From: Thiobacillus sp.
GTDB taxonomy: Bacteria; Pseudomonadota; Gammaproteobacteria; Burkholderiales; Thiobacillaceae
DNA length: 48,457 nucleotides
Reading direction: 5' to 3'
Assembly: GCA_024709165.1 (NCBI GenBank)
Contig: JANJXF010000091.1
Coordinates: 1-48,457 of the forward strand
Of this stretch, positions 18,404-29,034 are shown one piece after another. The translations under genes were made by a program, and so were the position numbers. The notes under the pieces are model-generated. The model searched no databases. It saw only the letters and a list, made by a program, of their open reading frames with translations, and was not told the origin of the DNA. The number at the start of each line of letters is the position of its first letter. The first letter of the stretch is position 1.

Positions 18404-21400
18404 CCCACCAGTACCTCATGATTGTGCTTTGCAAGCGCCACCAGTTGGAAGGCAAGGTCTCGGGCAGCCTGGGCTTGCAGCCCGCCCGTGGTCATTAGCT
18501 GGCGCACCAGATGTTTGGTCAGCATGTCGCGAGCGTGAGCATTCTTCCAAAATCCGATGCGTTTGATCTCCTGCCGGATATGGTCGACGAGGTCGACAGT
18601 CATGCCAACAAGTTGTTGTTCCCGTGACGTATCGAACGCCGCATTCTTGGATGCCACTTCCAGCACCAGCCGCACGAACGGAACCTGGACATCCGGATCG
18701 AGTCCCGGAAAATCGTTGCGGTCGCCCTCCTTTAGTTCTTTGATGAACTGCTTCAGCGCCTGTTCCAGCGCCTCCCAGTTGTCCTTGAATGACTTGAGAA
18801 TCTCCTCCAGCTTTTCGCTCATCTTCTTGGCGTAGGCCGGATTTTGGAGTTCGAAGCTGACGATGTGATACCGCGCTGCGTGCTGCATTTCGGCCGCCCG
18901 GGTCTTCGAAGATTTCTGACCGGCCACCACCTTTTCGAAGTCCGTGTCGGTAATCGTGATCGGTGGAATCTTGGGATCTACACCCCTGGCCGCGACGTGC
19001 TTGTCGATCAATGCACGGACACGTTCCGGCACGCCAAGCAAATTCAGCGTCGAGTCACGATACAGGTTGGCAGCAACCTTGTTGATGAAGCCCAGCAGCT
19101 TGGCATCGCGGAACATTTCCGGCGTTACCTCCGGACGGTGTTCGAGGATGCTCAGCGTTTCGTAGAAGAGGCGCAGCTTGTTGATGAAGTCGGCACGTAT
19201 TTTCAGGTCGGCGAGCAAATCGACCGCAGCCTGGACACCTCCGAGCAAGTCCGTAATTCCCCGATCCGAGAACACCGCCATCACCCGGGCGTGGCGGTCA
19301 CGCAGCTTCGGCAACTCGGTGTTGATATCGAGGCCGATGCCCTTGAGATCGTCGGCGTCGTAGTCACCCAATGCATCATTCAAATGGCGGGCCACGCCGA
19401 TGTAATCCACCACGTAGCCGCGAGGCTTACGGCCACTGGTGCGGTTCACGCGGGCGATTGCCTGCAGCAAGTCGTGCGCGATGATTCTGCGGTCGAGATA
19501 CATCACCTGCTCGACGGGTGCATCAAAGCCCGTCAGCAGCATGTTGGTCACGATCAGGAGGCCCAGGGGGTCGGTCTTGTCCGACTGGGCCGGTGCCAAG
19601 CGCCGCTTGAACCGCTCGACCAGTTCTTCCTGCTTCTCCTTGTCCGTCCACTGTTTCCACGATTCGGGATCGTTGTGATTGCCGGACATCACGACTGCAA
19701 ATTCGAGTACCCGAATCAGGTCAAGCTTCGGATGCACATCGATCAAGAATCGCGTCTCGGCATCAAGCTTGGCCTGGTCATCTTCGGGCAGGGCAAGAAT
19801 GGCGGGCGACACGGCTTCCAGTTGCGCTACGAGAGTAGCCCTAGCGGCCATGAGTTTCTCGTAATAGATCACCGCCGCATTGCGGCTGGTGGCGACCACC
19901 TGGCCCTTGTATCCCTCTGGTAGCACTACGCTCGCATAGTGCCGAAGTATGTCGGCCGCCTTCTTCTCAATCAGTAGCGGTGCCTCAAGCACATCTCCCT
20001 GGGTGGCGTACTTGGCCTTGATGATGGCGAGTTCGGTATTGGTGTACCCCCGGAACAAGTCCTCGAATACCTGATCGAGGCTGGTTGCGTCCTTCACCAT
20101 GCCGTCGGCAGTACGACCTTCATACAAGATGGGCACGGTAGCGCCATCCATCTCCGCATCCTGGAGCAGATACCGGTCGATGTAGTCGCCAAAGATTTCC
20201 CGCGTCTCCGTTTTTTCCTTGGACAGAATCGGCGTGCCGGTAAATCCGATGATGGCGGCGTTCGGCAATGCCTTGTGCAGGTTCCGGTGCAGCGTCCGGG
20301 TATGGGAACGGTGCGCCTCATCCACCAGCACCAGGATGTTCTCCGAGTCGTTCAGCTCAGGGAACTGTTCGAACTGGATGGTTTCCTCAAAAGTGACCTG
20401 TTTGATTTCCTCGACACGTTCCGGAACCTTGTCTTCACCCTGCTCGGCGACGCGGATTTCCTTGCGGGCGATGGTCAATTTGATCTTGTCCGCCTCGCGT
20501 CGGGCTTCCTGATCCTGGTATTTCTGGATCATGGCGAACAAGATATCGGGGGATTGCTCACTCAAAATCCGCTGTGTTGCTGCAGTCGCCGATTCCCTGC
20601 GTTGCTTGTCGCTTTCTGATGGGCGCACTGTCTCGCCGGTAAGGGAGGCTGTTTCGCGCAGCTGCTTCTCCAGATCACTCCGATCCGTAACCACCACGAT
20701 CTTGAACTTTCGGAGATCGCCCAGCGTGCGCATCTTGCGCACCAGAAACACCATTGTCAGGCTCTTGCCCGAACCCTGCGTATGCCAGACGATGCCGCCG
20801 CGTTCGTCCCGTTCTGCGCCTGCTACGCGACTGCGGCCGGTATTGAGGCGCTCGATGGCCTTGTGCACGGCGCGGAACTGCTGATAGCGCGCCACCACCT
20901 TGCGCGTCTTGCCCTCTCCTGACTGGAACAGGGTGAAATTGCGCATCACATCCAATAGATGATCGGGGCGCAGCATGCCCGCAACCAATATTTGTTGGCT
21001 TGCCAGTCCCTTGCTGGAGGCGACCGGCGCTGCGGATTGCGCGGTGTCGGCCGCCCCCTCGGCATCCCTCTGCCGATAGAACAACGGCGTCCCGGCCCGA
21101 TCCGCCTGCTCTGGCCCGAGCGCACGCAGTTCGGTGGACGCCGCCACTTCGGCTTCGGCAATTTCCTGCGTGCGCGGAATCAACCCGACTTCCTCGCCTA
21201 CCTGCGACATCGGCACCGGGCTGGTGTCGGCCCACTCCAGATAGACCTCGGGCGGGGCACCAATGGTCGCCGCGCGGGCCTCGAAGAAATTGCTGACGAT
21301 CAGCAACTGGTTGGAATGGAACAGTCGCTCGGCCCCTTCGTCTTCGGTGTATTGCTCAGGGTAGAGCTCCTTGCGCTGATTGGTGTAGCGAAGCAGCTGG

Positions 21401-21960
21401 TTGATCGCCTGGGCAATGGGTGCCTCGATGCCAGGGCTCTTGAATTCCGCCACCACCAACGGGATGCCGTTCACGAACAGAACTGCATCCGGAATGATGT
21501 GGCCTCGTCCGCTGGTCAGTTGTACCTTGAACTGGTTGATGACCAGAAAGTCATTGTTCTCTGGGTGGTCGAAATCGATGTAGCGCAGCGGCTGCTGGCG
21601 ACCGGCGTCCCATCCGGGCAAACCATCGGTCACCGTACCCTTGAGCAGCAGTTCGGTAACCTGCCGATTCGCCTCCATCAAACGCAGGCCAGCGGTCAGT
21701 TCCAGTTGCCGAATTGCCCGCTCGATGCGCGCATCATCCAGCCAGGGCCGCCCGTCCGGGCCGAGGTTGATCTTGTGCAGCGCCTTGGCCAGCCGATCCT
21801 TGAGCAGCACCTCACGGAAATTTGCACGCTCGGTGAGTTCGGGGACATCAGTGTCACCGGTCAGCCACTGCCAGCCCATCTTTTCGAGCTGCTGACAGAA
21901 GGGCTGCTCGACCAGCAGTCCCTCCCATTCAATCTTGTTGTTTCCGCTGCTGTAAGCCAT
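18400..21960 (-). CDS. hsdR: Type I restriction endonuclease subunit R (system B)
   Basis: GIVWHTQGSGKSLTMVF, ILVLVDEAHRSHT, GFTGTPI, ARVNRTSG. Confidence 0.93.
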   Translation of the reverse strand: MAYSSGNNKIEWEGLLVEQPFCQQLEKMGWQWLTGDTDVPELTERANFREVLLKDRLAKALHKINLGPDGRPWLDDARIERAIRQLELTAGLRLMEANRQVTELLLKGTVTDGLPGWDAGRQQPLRYIDFDHPENNDFLVINQFKVQLTSGRGHIIPDAVLFVNGIPLVVAEFKSPGIEAPIAQAINQLLRYTNQRKELYPEQYTEDEGAERLFHSNQLLIVSNFFEARAATIGAPPEVYLEWADTSPVPMSQVGEEVGLIPRTQEIAEAEVAASTELRALGPEQADRAGTPLFYRQRDAEGAADTAQSAAPVASSKGLASQQILVAGMLRPDHLLDVMRNFTLFQSGEGKTRKVVARYQQFRAVHKAIERLNTGRSRVAGAERDERGGIVWHTQGSGKSLTMVFLVRKMRTLGDLRKFKIVVVTDRSDLEKQLRETASLTGETVRPSESDKQRRESATAATQRILSEQSPDILFAMIQKYQDQEARREADKIKLTIARKEIRVAEQGEDKVPERVEEIKQVTFEETIQFEQFPELNDSENILVLVDEAHRSHTRTLHRNLHKALPNAAIIGFTGTPILSKEKTETREIFGDYIDRYLLQDAEMDGATVPILYEGRTADGMVKDATSLDQVFEDLFRGYTNTELAIIKAKYATQGDVLEAPLLIEKKAADILRHYASVVLPEGYKGQVVATSRNAAVIYYEKLMAARATLVAQLEAVSPAILALPEDDQAKLDAETRFLIDVHPKLDLIRVLEFAVVMSGNHNDPESWKQWTDKEKQEELVERFKRRLAPAQSDKTDPLGLLIVTNMLLTGFDAPVEQVMYLDRRIIAHDLLQAIARVNRTSGRKPRGYVVDYIGVARHLNDALGDYDADDLKGIGLDINTELPKLRDRHARVMAVFSDRGITDLLGGVQAAVDLLADLKIRADFINKLRLFYETLSILEHRPEVTPEMFRDAKLLGFINKVAANLYRDSTLNLLGVPERVRALIDKHVAARGVDPKIPPITITDTDFEKVVAGQKSSKTRAAEMQHAARYHIVSFELQNPAYAKKMSEKLEEILKSFKDNWEALEQALKQFIKELKEGDRNDFPGLDPDVQVPFVRLVLEVASKNAAFDTSREQQLVGMTVDLVDHIRQEIKRIGFWKNAHARDMLTKHLVRQLMTTGGLQAQAARDLAFQLVALAKHNHEVLVG

Positions 21961-22004
21961 TCGCCCCCCTGCCTGTTACGATCCGCCCCAGTTCAGGGCG
22001 AGGA

Positions 22005-23054
22005 TCAATGCATCCAGCCCCTCTGTGCCAACTGCATCCAGGCCGCGCGGATATGATCCGGCTTGAAGATATTCTGTTTGCGCGGGTTCCAGGCGTGCAC
22101 CACGTTGGTGGCAGCATCTACATCGGGAGCAGGCGCTTCGCCCTGACGACCACCGTAATGCGCAACCCAATGCACGGTGGCCAGCAGTTCCATGCCGTAG
22201 GGGGTTTCGAACCCCTCGATCAGGTCGGCAACCTGTTCGAGACGGGTCAAGGAATCCCGTTTGTCGGCGAGGAATGCCGAAGCTTCATCAACGGCACCCG
22301 GCAACAACTCGATCTCGGCATCCGGCTTCTGGCTGTCCCCATAGCCGCGAATGAAATGCCCCTCCATGACCTCCAGCACCTTGTTGAGGTTGGGTGCATA
22401 GGGACCGTAATGCCCGGCTTCGTAGTTCAGTCGCAGGGGCTCACCGGCTTCCTGCAGGAAATAGGCGAGCTTCTGCACTTCCAGCAGGGTACGGCTGTAG
22501 TCCAGGGCCGAATAGGCGTCCATCAATCTGATGAACAAGGCTCGCGCCGGTGTCATGTGCGGGCGTTCCGTCCGTACCGGCATCGCCTTGGCTTCCGGAG
22601 CCCCCGCAGGCTCGAACAGCAACACTTGCACATCCGGCAGACTCGCGAAGGCCTGCTCGATCATCGGCCGCACCACTCTCCATTCCAGCCCGCCCAGACC
22701 GCAACCCAGCGGCGGCACCGCGATGGAGCGGATACCCAGCCGTTGCACATCGGCCACCAATGCACTCAGGCCGGATTCGATATCCTCGATGCGCGACTTG
22801 CCCTTCCAATGCCGCTTGGTCGGGAAGTTGATGATGTAGCGCGGATTCACCAAGCCGCCGTTATCGTGGATCATCATCTTGCCCGGCACCATGTCGCCAG
22901 CGTGGCAAGCCGCCTCGTAATGCTTGAAGTTGGCCGGGAAGGCCTGCTTGAATTGCAGGGCGATGCCCTTGCCCATGTAGCCGACACAGTTGACCGTGTT
23001 CACCAGCGCTTCGGCTGGTGCTTCCAGCAGGTTCCCACGGGTGAGTTCGATCAT
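22005..23054 (-). CDS. darG: DarG-like macro-domain antitoxin
   Basis: N-terminal macro domain (GNLLEAPAEALVNTVNCVGYMGKGIALQFK...PPLGCGLGGLEW) plus C-terminal domain; adjacent to the DarT-like gene. Confidence 0.88.
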   Translation of the reverse strand: MIELTRGNLLEAPAEALVNTVNCVGYMGKGIALQFKQAFPANFKHYEAACHAGDMVPGKMMIHDNGGLVNPRYIINFPTKRHWKGKSRIEDIESGLSALVADVQRLGIRSIAVPPLGCGLGGLEWRVVRPMIEQAFASLPDVQVLLFEPAGAPEAKAMPVRTERPHMTPARALFIRLMDAYSALDYSRTLLEVQKLAYFLQEAGEPLRLNYEAGHYGPYAPNLNKVLEVMEGHFIRGYGDSQKPDAEIELLPGAVDEASAFLADKRDSLTRLEQVADLIEGFETPYGMELLATVHWVAHYGGRQGEAPAPDVDAATNVVHAWNPRKQNIFKPDHIRAAWMQLAQRGWMH

Positions 23055-23067
23055 CGAACGCTCTCCT

Positions 23068-23724
23068 CTAGTAATACCAGCCCGTCTTGACGGCGACCTG
23101 GGGTCGCGCCCGCTGCGGGAACTGGTTCAATATGTTTTCGACACGCTGCTGCATCGCAGCGTTCAGTACTACGATGCCACGAATCAGGGACCAGTCCAGC
23201 GACTGCCAGACCAGGAATTCGGCCTGCTTGCGGCGCTGCCGGTCGTTGTCATCCGGCTGATCTGACCAGTAACGTTCCCCGACGATATCCCAATCCACTT
23301 GATCGAGTTGTGCCAGATCGTCGTACCAGTCCGTGAATCCCGCCAAGCCATGACCATCCGAGAATACGAACCGGCACCCCGCCTGCTGGACAGCCTGCGC
23401 CGTGGTCACCAAATAGACCAGCGGCTCCTGACCCTCGGTGTAGCCAGGCACCCGCCCGGTCTTGAGATTGAGCAGCATCACCGACAACGGGCCGAAGTAG
23501 AACGGCAGGTAGTCATGAATCGTCCCGCCCGGGCCGCAGGGAATCTGCCTGACGTGGCGGCTTGCCTGCACGCTTACGTTGTGGATGGGACGGTAGGGCA
23601 AGCCGTCGTTCGGCGTTGAATGCGGCGCGTGCAACACGCCCCGAGTCAGCAACGTGGCAAGGTTGTCCACATGCACCAGGCGGTACAGCCAGGTTGGGCT
23701 CGGAGGTGCGGCGGGTGGCATCAC
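23068..23724 (-). CDS. darT: DarT-like (DUF4433) DNA ADP-ribosyltransferase toxin
   Basis: LYRLVHVDNLATLLTRG...HDYLPFYFGPLSVML...RRKQAEFLVW with the putative catalytic Glu retained. Confidence 0.87.
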   Translation of the reverse strand: MMPPAAPPSPTWLYRLVHVDNLATLLTRGVLHAPHSTPNDGLPYRPIHNVSVQASRHVRQIPCGPGGTIHDYLPFYFGPLSVMLLNLKTGRVPGYTEGQEPLVYLVTTAQAVQQAGCRFVFSDGHGLAGFTDWYDDLAQLDQVDWDIVGERYWSDQPDDNDRQRRKQAEFLVWQSLDWSLIRGIVVLNAAMQQRVENILNQFPQRARPQVAVKTGWYY

Positions 23725-24971
23725 GCCATCTCCAATTCAGCCGGAACACGGACGCGACCGGTAATCAAGTCGTCAGTCAGACCTACTTTTATTGATCGCA
23801 ACGTTTGCAAATATGCGCGCTGAGCAAGAATTTCAGCCTCCGCCGCATCTAGGATTGATGCTATTTCAGACTGCTCGTCGGGAGTCGGAGGGATATCTAC
23901 TGCATGCCGGTCAACCAAACCCTTGTTGAGATTCGGTTGTCCTGATCCCTGTATTGCAGAAATCAACTTGTCCGAATCGAATCGCAATCGCCAATACAGC
24001 CACCGTGCATCAATAGCTGAAGACTTGGGCACGCAGGCAAGCACTGCCTGATTTGTCGTGGCTTTAACTGTTAGCCAGCCCACGGCGCCTGCAGTGGCAC
24101 CGTACATCGCAACAAGTGGCACATTGGCGGGCACCCATTTGGCTGATGATGCGGCTAAGCCAAGCTCGGTAATTGTCTCCTCGGTAGATGTAATGCTGCC
24201 CTTACCGAGTTCACCTGACTTAACCCAAAGAATGCCGCCCCCATACATCCCGGAGGCCGAACGCGGTGGGGTGCCGCCGGCGTATGTTTCACATATATCT
24301 CCAACTATGCGCTTCAGCAGTCCCCTAGCTAATCCCGGCAAACCGAGCGTTAATAGATCATGCAATAACCCAGCTTGGGCTTGATTGAGTTTTCCAATGA
24401 GTGTTTCCGTTTGCACGATAGAGAGATCAAGTTGCCGGAGCACGTATCCGATTCGACTCTGCTCAACTTGTGGAGGAAGCCAGATGGGAGAGTCATCGAT
24501 TGCACCAATGGACAGCCCGTATCGGGTAAGCCCGTTCGCCATCCGCGCAAAATATCCTGCCAGCCGGGCATGTCCTAGCTGCTTGCTCAGATAATCCGGA
24601 TCGACCACCTCCTGGTTCGGGCGCAGCAACGCAAGGTGATAGCCGCAAACCAGATCGTCCGACGCGCAGTCCACACGTGCTGGAATGCCGATATCGTAGG
24701 GTGTCTCGGAATCCTTGGTGATGATCACATCGCCAACCTGAAGACGGAACTTGTCGATCTCCGGTTGCGCCGCGGTGGCCTCCATGAACTCGATGTCTTG
24801 CGTGATGTAGTCGTTGTTGTAGACATCGGTGTAGTTGCATAGACGCACCGGCCGTTCTCCAGCCTTGGTGAGCTTGTCGACATTGCTGAATCTGGTGTCG
24901 GTCACCGCGCGCAGCGGCACTTCCTTCCATCCAGCGGGTGGTCGTGCGGGCAAGCGCGAATCCATCAGCAT
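23721..24971 (-). CDS. hsdS: Type I R-M specificity subunit S (system B); exact start uncertain
   Basis: Two TRD-like halves; starts immediately after hsdM; alternative ATGs at 24965 and further upstream. Confidence 0.85.
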   Translation of the reverse strand: MLMDSRLPARPPAGWKEVPLRAVTDTRFSNVDKLTKAGERPVRLCNYTDVYNNDYITQDIEFMEATAAQPEIDKFRLQVGDVIITKDSETPYDIGIPARVDCASDDLVCGYHLALLRPNQEVVDPDYLSKQLGHARLAGYFARMANGLTRYGLSIGAIDDSPIWLPPQVEQSRIGYVLRQLDLSIVQTETLIGKLNQAQAGLLHDLLTLGLPGLARGLLKRIVGDICETYAGGTPPRSASGMYGGGILWVKSGELGKGSITSTEETITELGLAASSAKWVPANVPLVAMYGATAGAVGWLTVKATTNQAVLACVPKSSAIDARWLYWRLRFDSDKLISAIQGSGQPNLNKGLVDRHAVDIPPTPDEQSEIASILDAAEAEILAQRAYLQTLRSIKVGLTDDLITGRVRVPAELEMA

Positions 24972-24975
24972 GGAT

Positions 24976-27630
24976 TCAGAGCACATAGCCCAATCCTTGA
25001 AGCAGTCGACCAACGCTGTCTCGCAGCGCTTGCTGCGTCTGCTGCATTTGAAGCAGGGTAACGCTGTACTTGTCCCACAGCTTTTCGACGCAAGCAACCA
25101 GCATCTGCCGCTTTCTTGCTACAGCCCCATCCAATGATGCCTGTACCCGCTCCTCCAACAGCCGCAATACCAACTCTGCAGTCTGCGACTCGCTCATATC
25201 GTTGCAGCGCTGGGTCAGGGTATCGAGAAACTGATTCAACAGTTCCCGATAGCGGGCGCGGGTGGCAGCCAGGTCGGCCTTGATCGTCTCGTAGGGTTCA
25301 AGCTCAGTTTGCAGCGCCCCAATCTGGTCGAGCATCGGCGCGAGTTGAACCCTGAGGCCCGCGTGCTCGGTGGCGAAGGCCGCATTGCCGGCATGCTTCT
25401 TCATGCCGAGTTTCTTCTCCAGTTCCTTGAAACGCTTCAAGTCTTCACGGATGCTGTCCTTGATCTCCTTGATGCGGCGCTCCAGGTCCTTGGCGTAGTT
25501 CCAGCCTTCGACCTCCTCCTCGTCTTCGGGCGGGTTCTGGGCTTCCCACGCTTCCTTCTCGGCCCGCAGGCGGGTGATCTCCTGGCGCTCGGTCTCGATC
25601 TGGGCAAGGTAGTCCTGCATGGTGTGCTGGACCAGCGGATGGGCGAAGGGATCGAACAGGGGACCGCTCGCTTCATCATCTTCCAGCGCGTCGGCGATGG
25701 CATCCAGCCAGCCATCGATGACGCCAGCGAAACCGCGCTCCATCAAGGTCTTGAGGTCGGGAAGACTGTCGCTCCACCAGCCGGCCACCACGCCGGCAAG
25801 CTGGAAGCGGTCCAGCGCGCCAATCGGCGACAGTGCAGTGCCAAAGGTTTCCAGGAACTCGTTGCGCACCCCATTGAGGTCACGGCGATTGGGCAGATCG
25901 GCCAGCCGGTGGCTGTGGGTGGCCCACCAATCGTCGCAGGCCGCGAATATCTGTTCGCGCCTATCGCGGATGCCGGTGTCGGCCTCGATCACCCGGCGAA
26001 TGGCAGCGCGGCTATCGAGCACCTCGGCAAAGTCTGCATAGCCGGTTTGGGCGGCGAGGTAATGCGCCGAGGGTTCGCGCACACCCAGCACACCGTGCGC
26101 ATTCGTGGCACCGGGACCGTTGCGATATGTGAAAAGATGCTCCGGGTTCAGCCCGACTGCCTCGAATAGCGAACGCTTGGCTTCGATTTCCGCAACCGGC
26201 ACGCCACCTTGCAGGTGTGCCCTGACATCGTGGGGCTCCGGCGGCGGAGCGTTGTCCACGTAACGGCGGATGTTGAGGTTGTAGTCGTTGTCGGCCAGTT
26301 CCTGCACGCTCACCGCGCGAGCATAGGCCGGCACATTCTCGAAACGCTCGAAGGTAGAGATGATCTTCTCCACGTGTTCGGGCTTGAGGTAGTTCTGGGC
26401 GCGCCCGGCGTGGTATTCGGCATCGGCGTTGATGAACAGCACCTGCCCGCGCCGTCCTGTCGGCTTGCGGTTGGGCTCCGGGCGCAGCACCAGGATGCAG
26501 GCGGGAATGGTGGCGCCGTAGAACAGGTTTTGCGGGAGTCCGATGACGGCCTCGACCAAATCCTGCTCGATCCACTTCTGACGAATCTTCTTCTCTTCGC
26601 CACCCCGGAATAGCACCCCGTGGGGCATGACTGTCGCAACCATGCCGGTCGGCTTACACACCGCCAGCATGTGCTGGGCGAACATCAGGTCGCCCTTCTT
26701 GCCGGTTGTCGGGCACCACCCCCAACGGAAGCGCTCGGGGAACTCCATGTTGGTTCGGGAGTAATTCTGGCTGAACGGCGGATTGGCGATCACCCGGTCA
26801 AAGCGCTCCAGTTCGCCGGCCTCGCGATGTAGTGGGTGCAGCAGGGTGTCCTCGCGCTCGATATGGGCGTCGGGGATGCCATGCAGAATCATGTTGAGCT
26901 TGCATATGGTCCAGGCGGACACGTCGAGCACCTGCCCGGCGAGGCGCATGTCGGCGCTGTCGCCGCCGCACTGTTCCACATACTCCTTGGAGAGGATGAG
27001 CATGCCGCCCGAACCGCAGGTCGGGTCGTAAACGCTCATGCCCTGCTGCGGCTTGAGCAGACGAACCATCAGGCGCACCACGTCGCGCGGCGTGTAGAAG
27101 TCACCACCTTTTTTGCCCGCCGATTCGGCGAACATGTTGATCAGGAATTCGTAAGCGGCGCCGAGCAGATCGGAGAACTGGAAATCGCCGTTACGGAAGC
27201 GGTAACGATTGAAATGTCGCGCCAGTGCCCGGCAGTCCTCGTCGTTGATGACGCGCTTGTTGCCGACCTGCTTCATGAAATCGATATGGTCGAGCACGCC
27301 TTCCAGCGGGCCGTTGTGCTCGCCCAGCTTGGTCAGTGCCGTGTTGAGCAGCGTCGCGTAGCGGTCGGCATTGAGGTTTTCGATCAGATATTGCCAGCGT
27401 GATTCCGAGGGGACGAAGAAGCTGTCGTAGAACATCGGATCGTCGGCCATCGCCACACCATGATCCGTGATGACCTTCTCGCGCTCGGCCTCGAAGACGT
27501 CGGAGCAGCGCTTGAGGAACAGCATGCCGAAGATGAAGTCCTTGTACTCCGACGCATCCATCTTGCTGCGCAGAATGTCTGCTGCAGCGTAGAGGTGCCT
27601 TTCAAGCTTGGCGAGTGATAACCGTGCCAT
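24976..27630 (-). CDS. hsdM: Type I DNA methyltransferase subunit M (system B)
   Basis: [33 protein letters not shown]; long coiled-coil C-terminus. Confidence 0.95.
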   Translation of the reverse strand: MARLSLAKLERHLYAAADILRSKMDASEYKDFIFGMLFLKRCSDVFEAEREKVITDHGVAMADDPMFYDSFFVPSESRWQYLIENLNADRYATLLNTALTKLGEHNGPLEGVLDHIDFMKQVGNKRVINDEDCRALARHFNRYRFRNGDFQFSDLLGAAYEFLINMFAESAGKKGGDFYTPRDVVRLMVRLLKPQQGMSVYDPTCGSGGMLILSKEYVEQCGGDSADMRLAGQVLDVSAWTICKLNMILHGIPDAHIEREDTLLHPLHREAGELERFDRVIANPPFSQNYSRTNMEFPERFRWGWCPTTGKKGDLMFAQHMLAVCKPTGMVATVMPHGVLFRGGEEKKIRQKWIEQDLVEAVIGLPQNLFYGATIPACILVLRPEPNRKPTGRRGQVLFINADAEYHAGRAQNYLKPEHVEKIISTFERFENVPAYARAVSVQELADNDYNLNIRRYVDNAPPPEPHDVRAHLQGGVPVAEIEAKRSLFEAVGLNPEHLFTYRNGPGATNAHGVLGVREPSAHYLAAQTGYADFAEVLDSRAAIRRVIEADTGIRDRREQIFAACDDWWATHSHRLADLPNRRDLNGVRNEFLETFGTALSPIGALDRFQLAGVVAGWWSDSLPDLKTLMERGFAGVIDGWLDAIADALEDDEASGPLFDPFAHPLVQHTMQDYLAQIETERQEITRLRAEKEAWEAQNPPEDEEEVEGWNYAKDLERRIKEIKDSIREDLKRFKELEKKLGMKKHAGNAAFATEHAGLRVQLAPMLDQIGALQTELEPYETIKADLAATRARYRELLNQFLDTLTQRCNDMSESQTAELVLRLLEERVQASLDGAVARKRQMLVACVEKLWDKYSVTLLQMQQTQQALRDSVGRLLQGLGYVL

Positions 27631-27642
27631 TCAATCTTCCCG

Positions 27643-27897
27643 TCATGCCGCGCGCTTCGCGGCCGCCTTTCTCGTTTTCCTGACCGCGCCCTTCGGTTTC
27701 GTGGCCGGTCGCTTTTCGTTGTCGTCCTGGGCGCCGCCGCCGCGTACCCAGTCGTCCACCTCTGACAACTTGAACTTCCAGAGTCGGCCGATCTTGTGGG
27801 CAGGGAGCCCTTTGGCGTCGATCCACCGATAAATGGAATCCCGGACAACGCCGAGATGCTCGGCGACCTGCTCAACAGATACCCAATGCTCGTTCAT
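27643..27897 (-). CDS. Helix-turn-helix (excisionase/MerR-like) protein with basic tail
   Basis: MNEHWVSVEQVAEHLGVVRDSIYRWIDAKGLPAHKIGRLWKFKLSEVDDWV. Confidence 0.85.
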   Translation of the reverse strand: MNEHWVSVEQVAEHLGVVRDSIYRWIDAKGLPAHKIGRLWKFKLSEVDDWVRGGGAQDDNEKRPATKPKGAVRKTRKAAAKRAA

Positions 27898-28117
27898 CGG
27901 CAGTTCCCGCACCAATTGCGTAAAAGGCAGTTGGTCACAGTCGGATCAAGTCGTAAAGCTGACACTTTACCAACTCTTGGGTGGATAGGACAGAGGGCAG
28001 CCCGATTGCATAGTTGAGAGATCCAACAATCCCTAGCGTTATTGCGCGATTCAGCTTGGCTTCCTGATCGAACAGCGCGTTCATGGTGGCGTCGTCAATC
28101 ACATCACGGAGCCCACG

Positions 28118-28318
28118 ATGAACACCAAGCAAACCGCCCTCGACGCCTACCTCGACCGCACCGCCGCCATCCACGCCAAGCTGGAACGGCTGCAGCAACT
28201 CGCCGACGACCATTTCGGTCACGATCCCGATGCCATCCATTGGGGCCACGTTGGCGACCTCGGGCGGGTGGAGGCTGGGCTGGACGAACTGCTGGCGATC
28301 TTCGGCGGCGACGAGTGA
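28118..28318 (+). CDS. Small conserved backbone protein (66 aa), unknown function
   Basis: Paralogue of 14400-14600. Confidence 0.75.
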   Translation: MNTKQTALDAYLDRTAAIHAKLERLQQLADDHFGHDPDAIHWGHVGDLGRVEAGLDELLAIFGGDE

Positions 28319-28346
28319 CGACGCCCACCAACCACCGGAGATCACC

Positions 28347-28856
28347 ATGACCGCCCAACCCAAACTCACCGACACCCAAACCGCTATCCTCAAGGCCGCC
28401 GCCGGCCGCCCGGATGGCAACATCGAACCGCTGCCTCCCAACCTGCGCGGCGGCGCCCGCGCCAAGGTCATCGAGGGCCTGCTCGCCCGTGAGCTCGTGG
28501 CGGATGCCGATGGGCACCATCTGCTGACCGATGCCGGCTACGCCGCCGTCGGCAAGCGGCGTCCCGCCCCGAAGGGTGTCCAGAAAATGGATGCCCTAAC
28601 GAAACGCGAGGCCACCCACGCTCTCCAGAAATTGGAGGTCACCGCACCCTCCATCCGCCCCGGCACCAAGCTGGCCGCGATTATCGACGCGATGCGTAAC
28701 CCCGATGGTGCAACCGTCGCCCAGATGATGGCTGGCACCGGATGGCAGGCCCACACCGTTCGCGGCGCGATCTCCGGCATGGTCAGAAAGCGCCTTGGCT
28801 ACGAAGTCGCGACCGAGAAGGGGAAGGACGGGCAGAGGGCTTATCGTATCGCCTGA
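28347..28856 (+). CDS. DUF3489-like backbone protein
   Basis: Paralogue of 14629-15147. Confidence 0.8.
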   Translation: MTAQPKLTDTQTAILKAAAGRPDGNIEPLPPNLRGGARAKVIEGLLARELVADADGHHLLTDAGYAAVGKRRPAPKGVQKMDALTKREATHALQKLEVTAPSIRPGTKLAAIIDAMRNPDGATVAQMMAGTGWQAHTVRGAISGMVRKRLGYEVATEKGKDGQRAYRIA

Positions 28857-29034
28857 CTGCAAACCGCCCAAGGGTCTGCGCGCACCGCAGGCCCTTTTCT
28901 TCGGCCAAACTCCAAGGGTGGCCGTTTTGCTATTTTTCGACCCTGAAATCGCTGGAAACCCGCGCCAGCACTGGCTGGAATAGGGGTGACCGTTTTCCGG
29001 TTTCAAGGGAGTGAATTCAACGCACACCCTTGGC

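Noticed and set aside
18844-19923. 359-aa plus-strand ORF opposite hsdR B
   Set aside because: Antisense shadow ORF; no recognisable motif.
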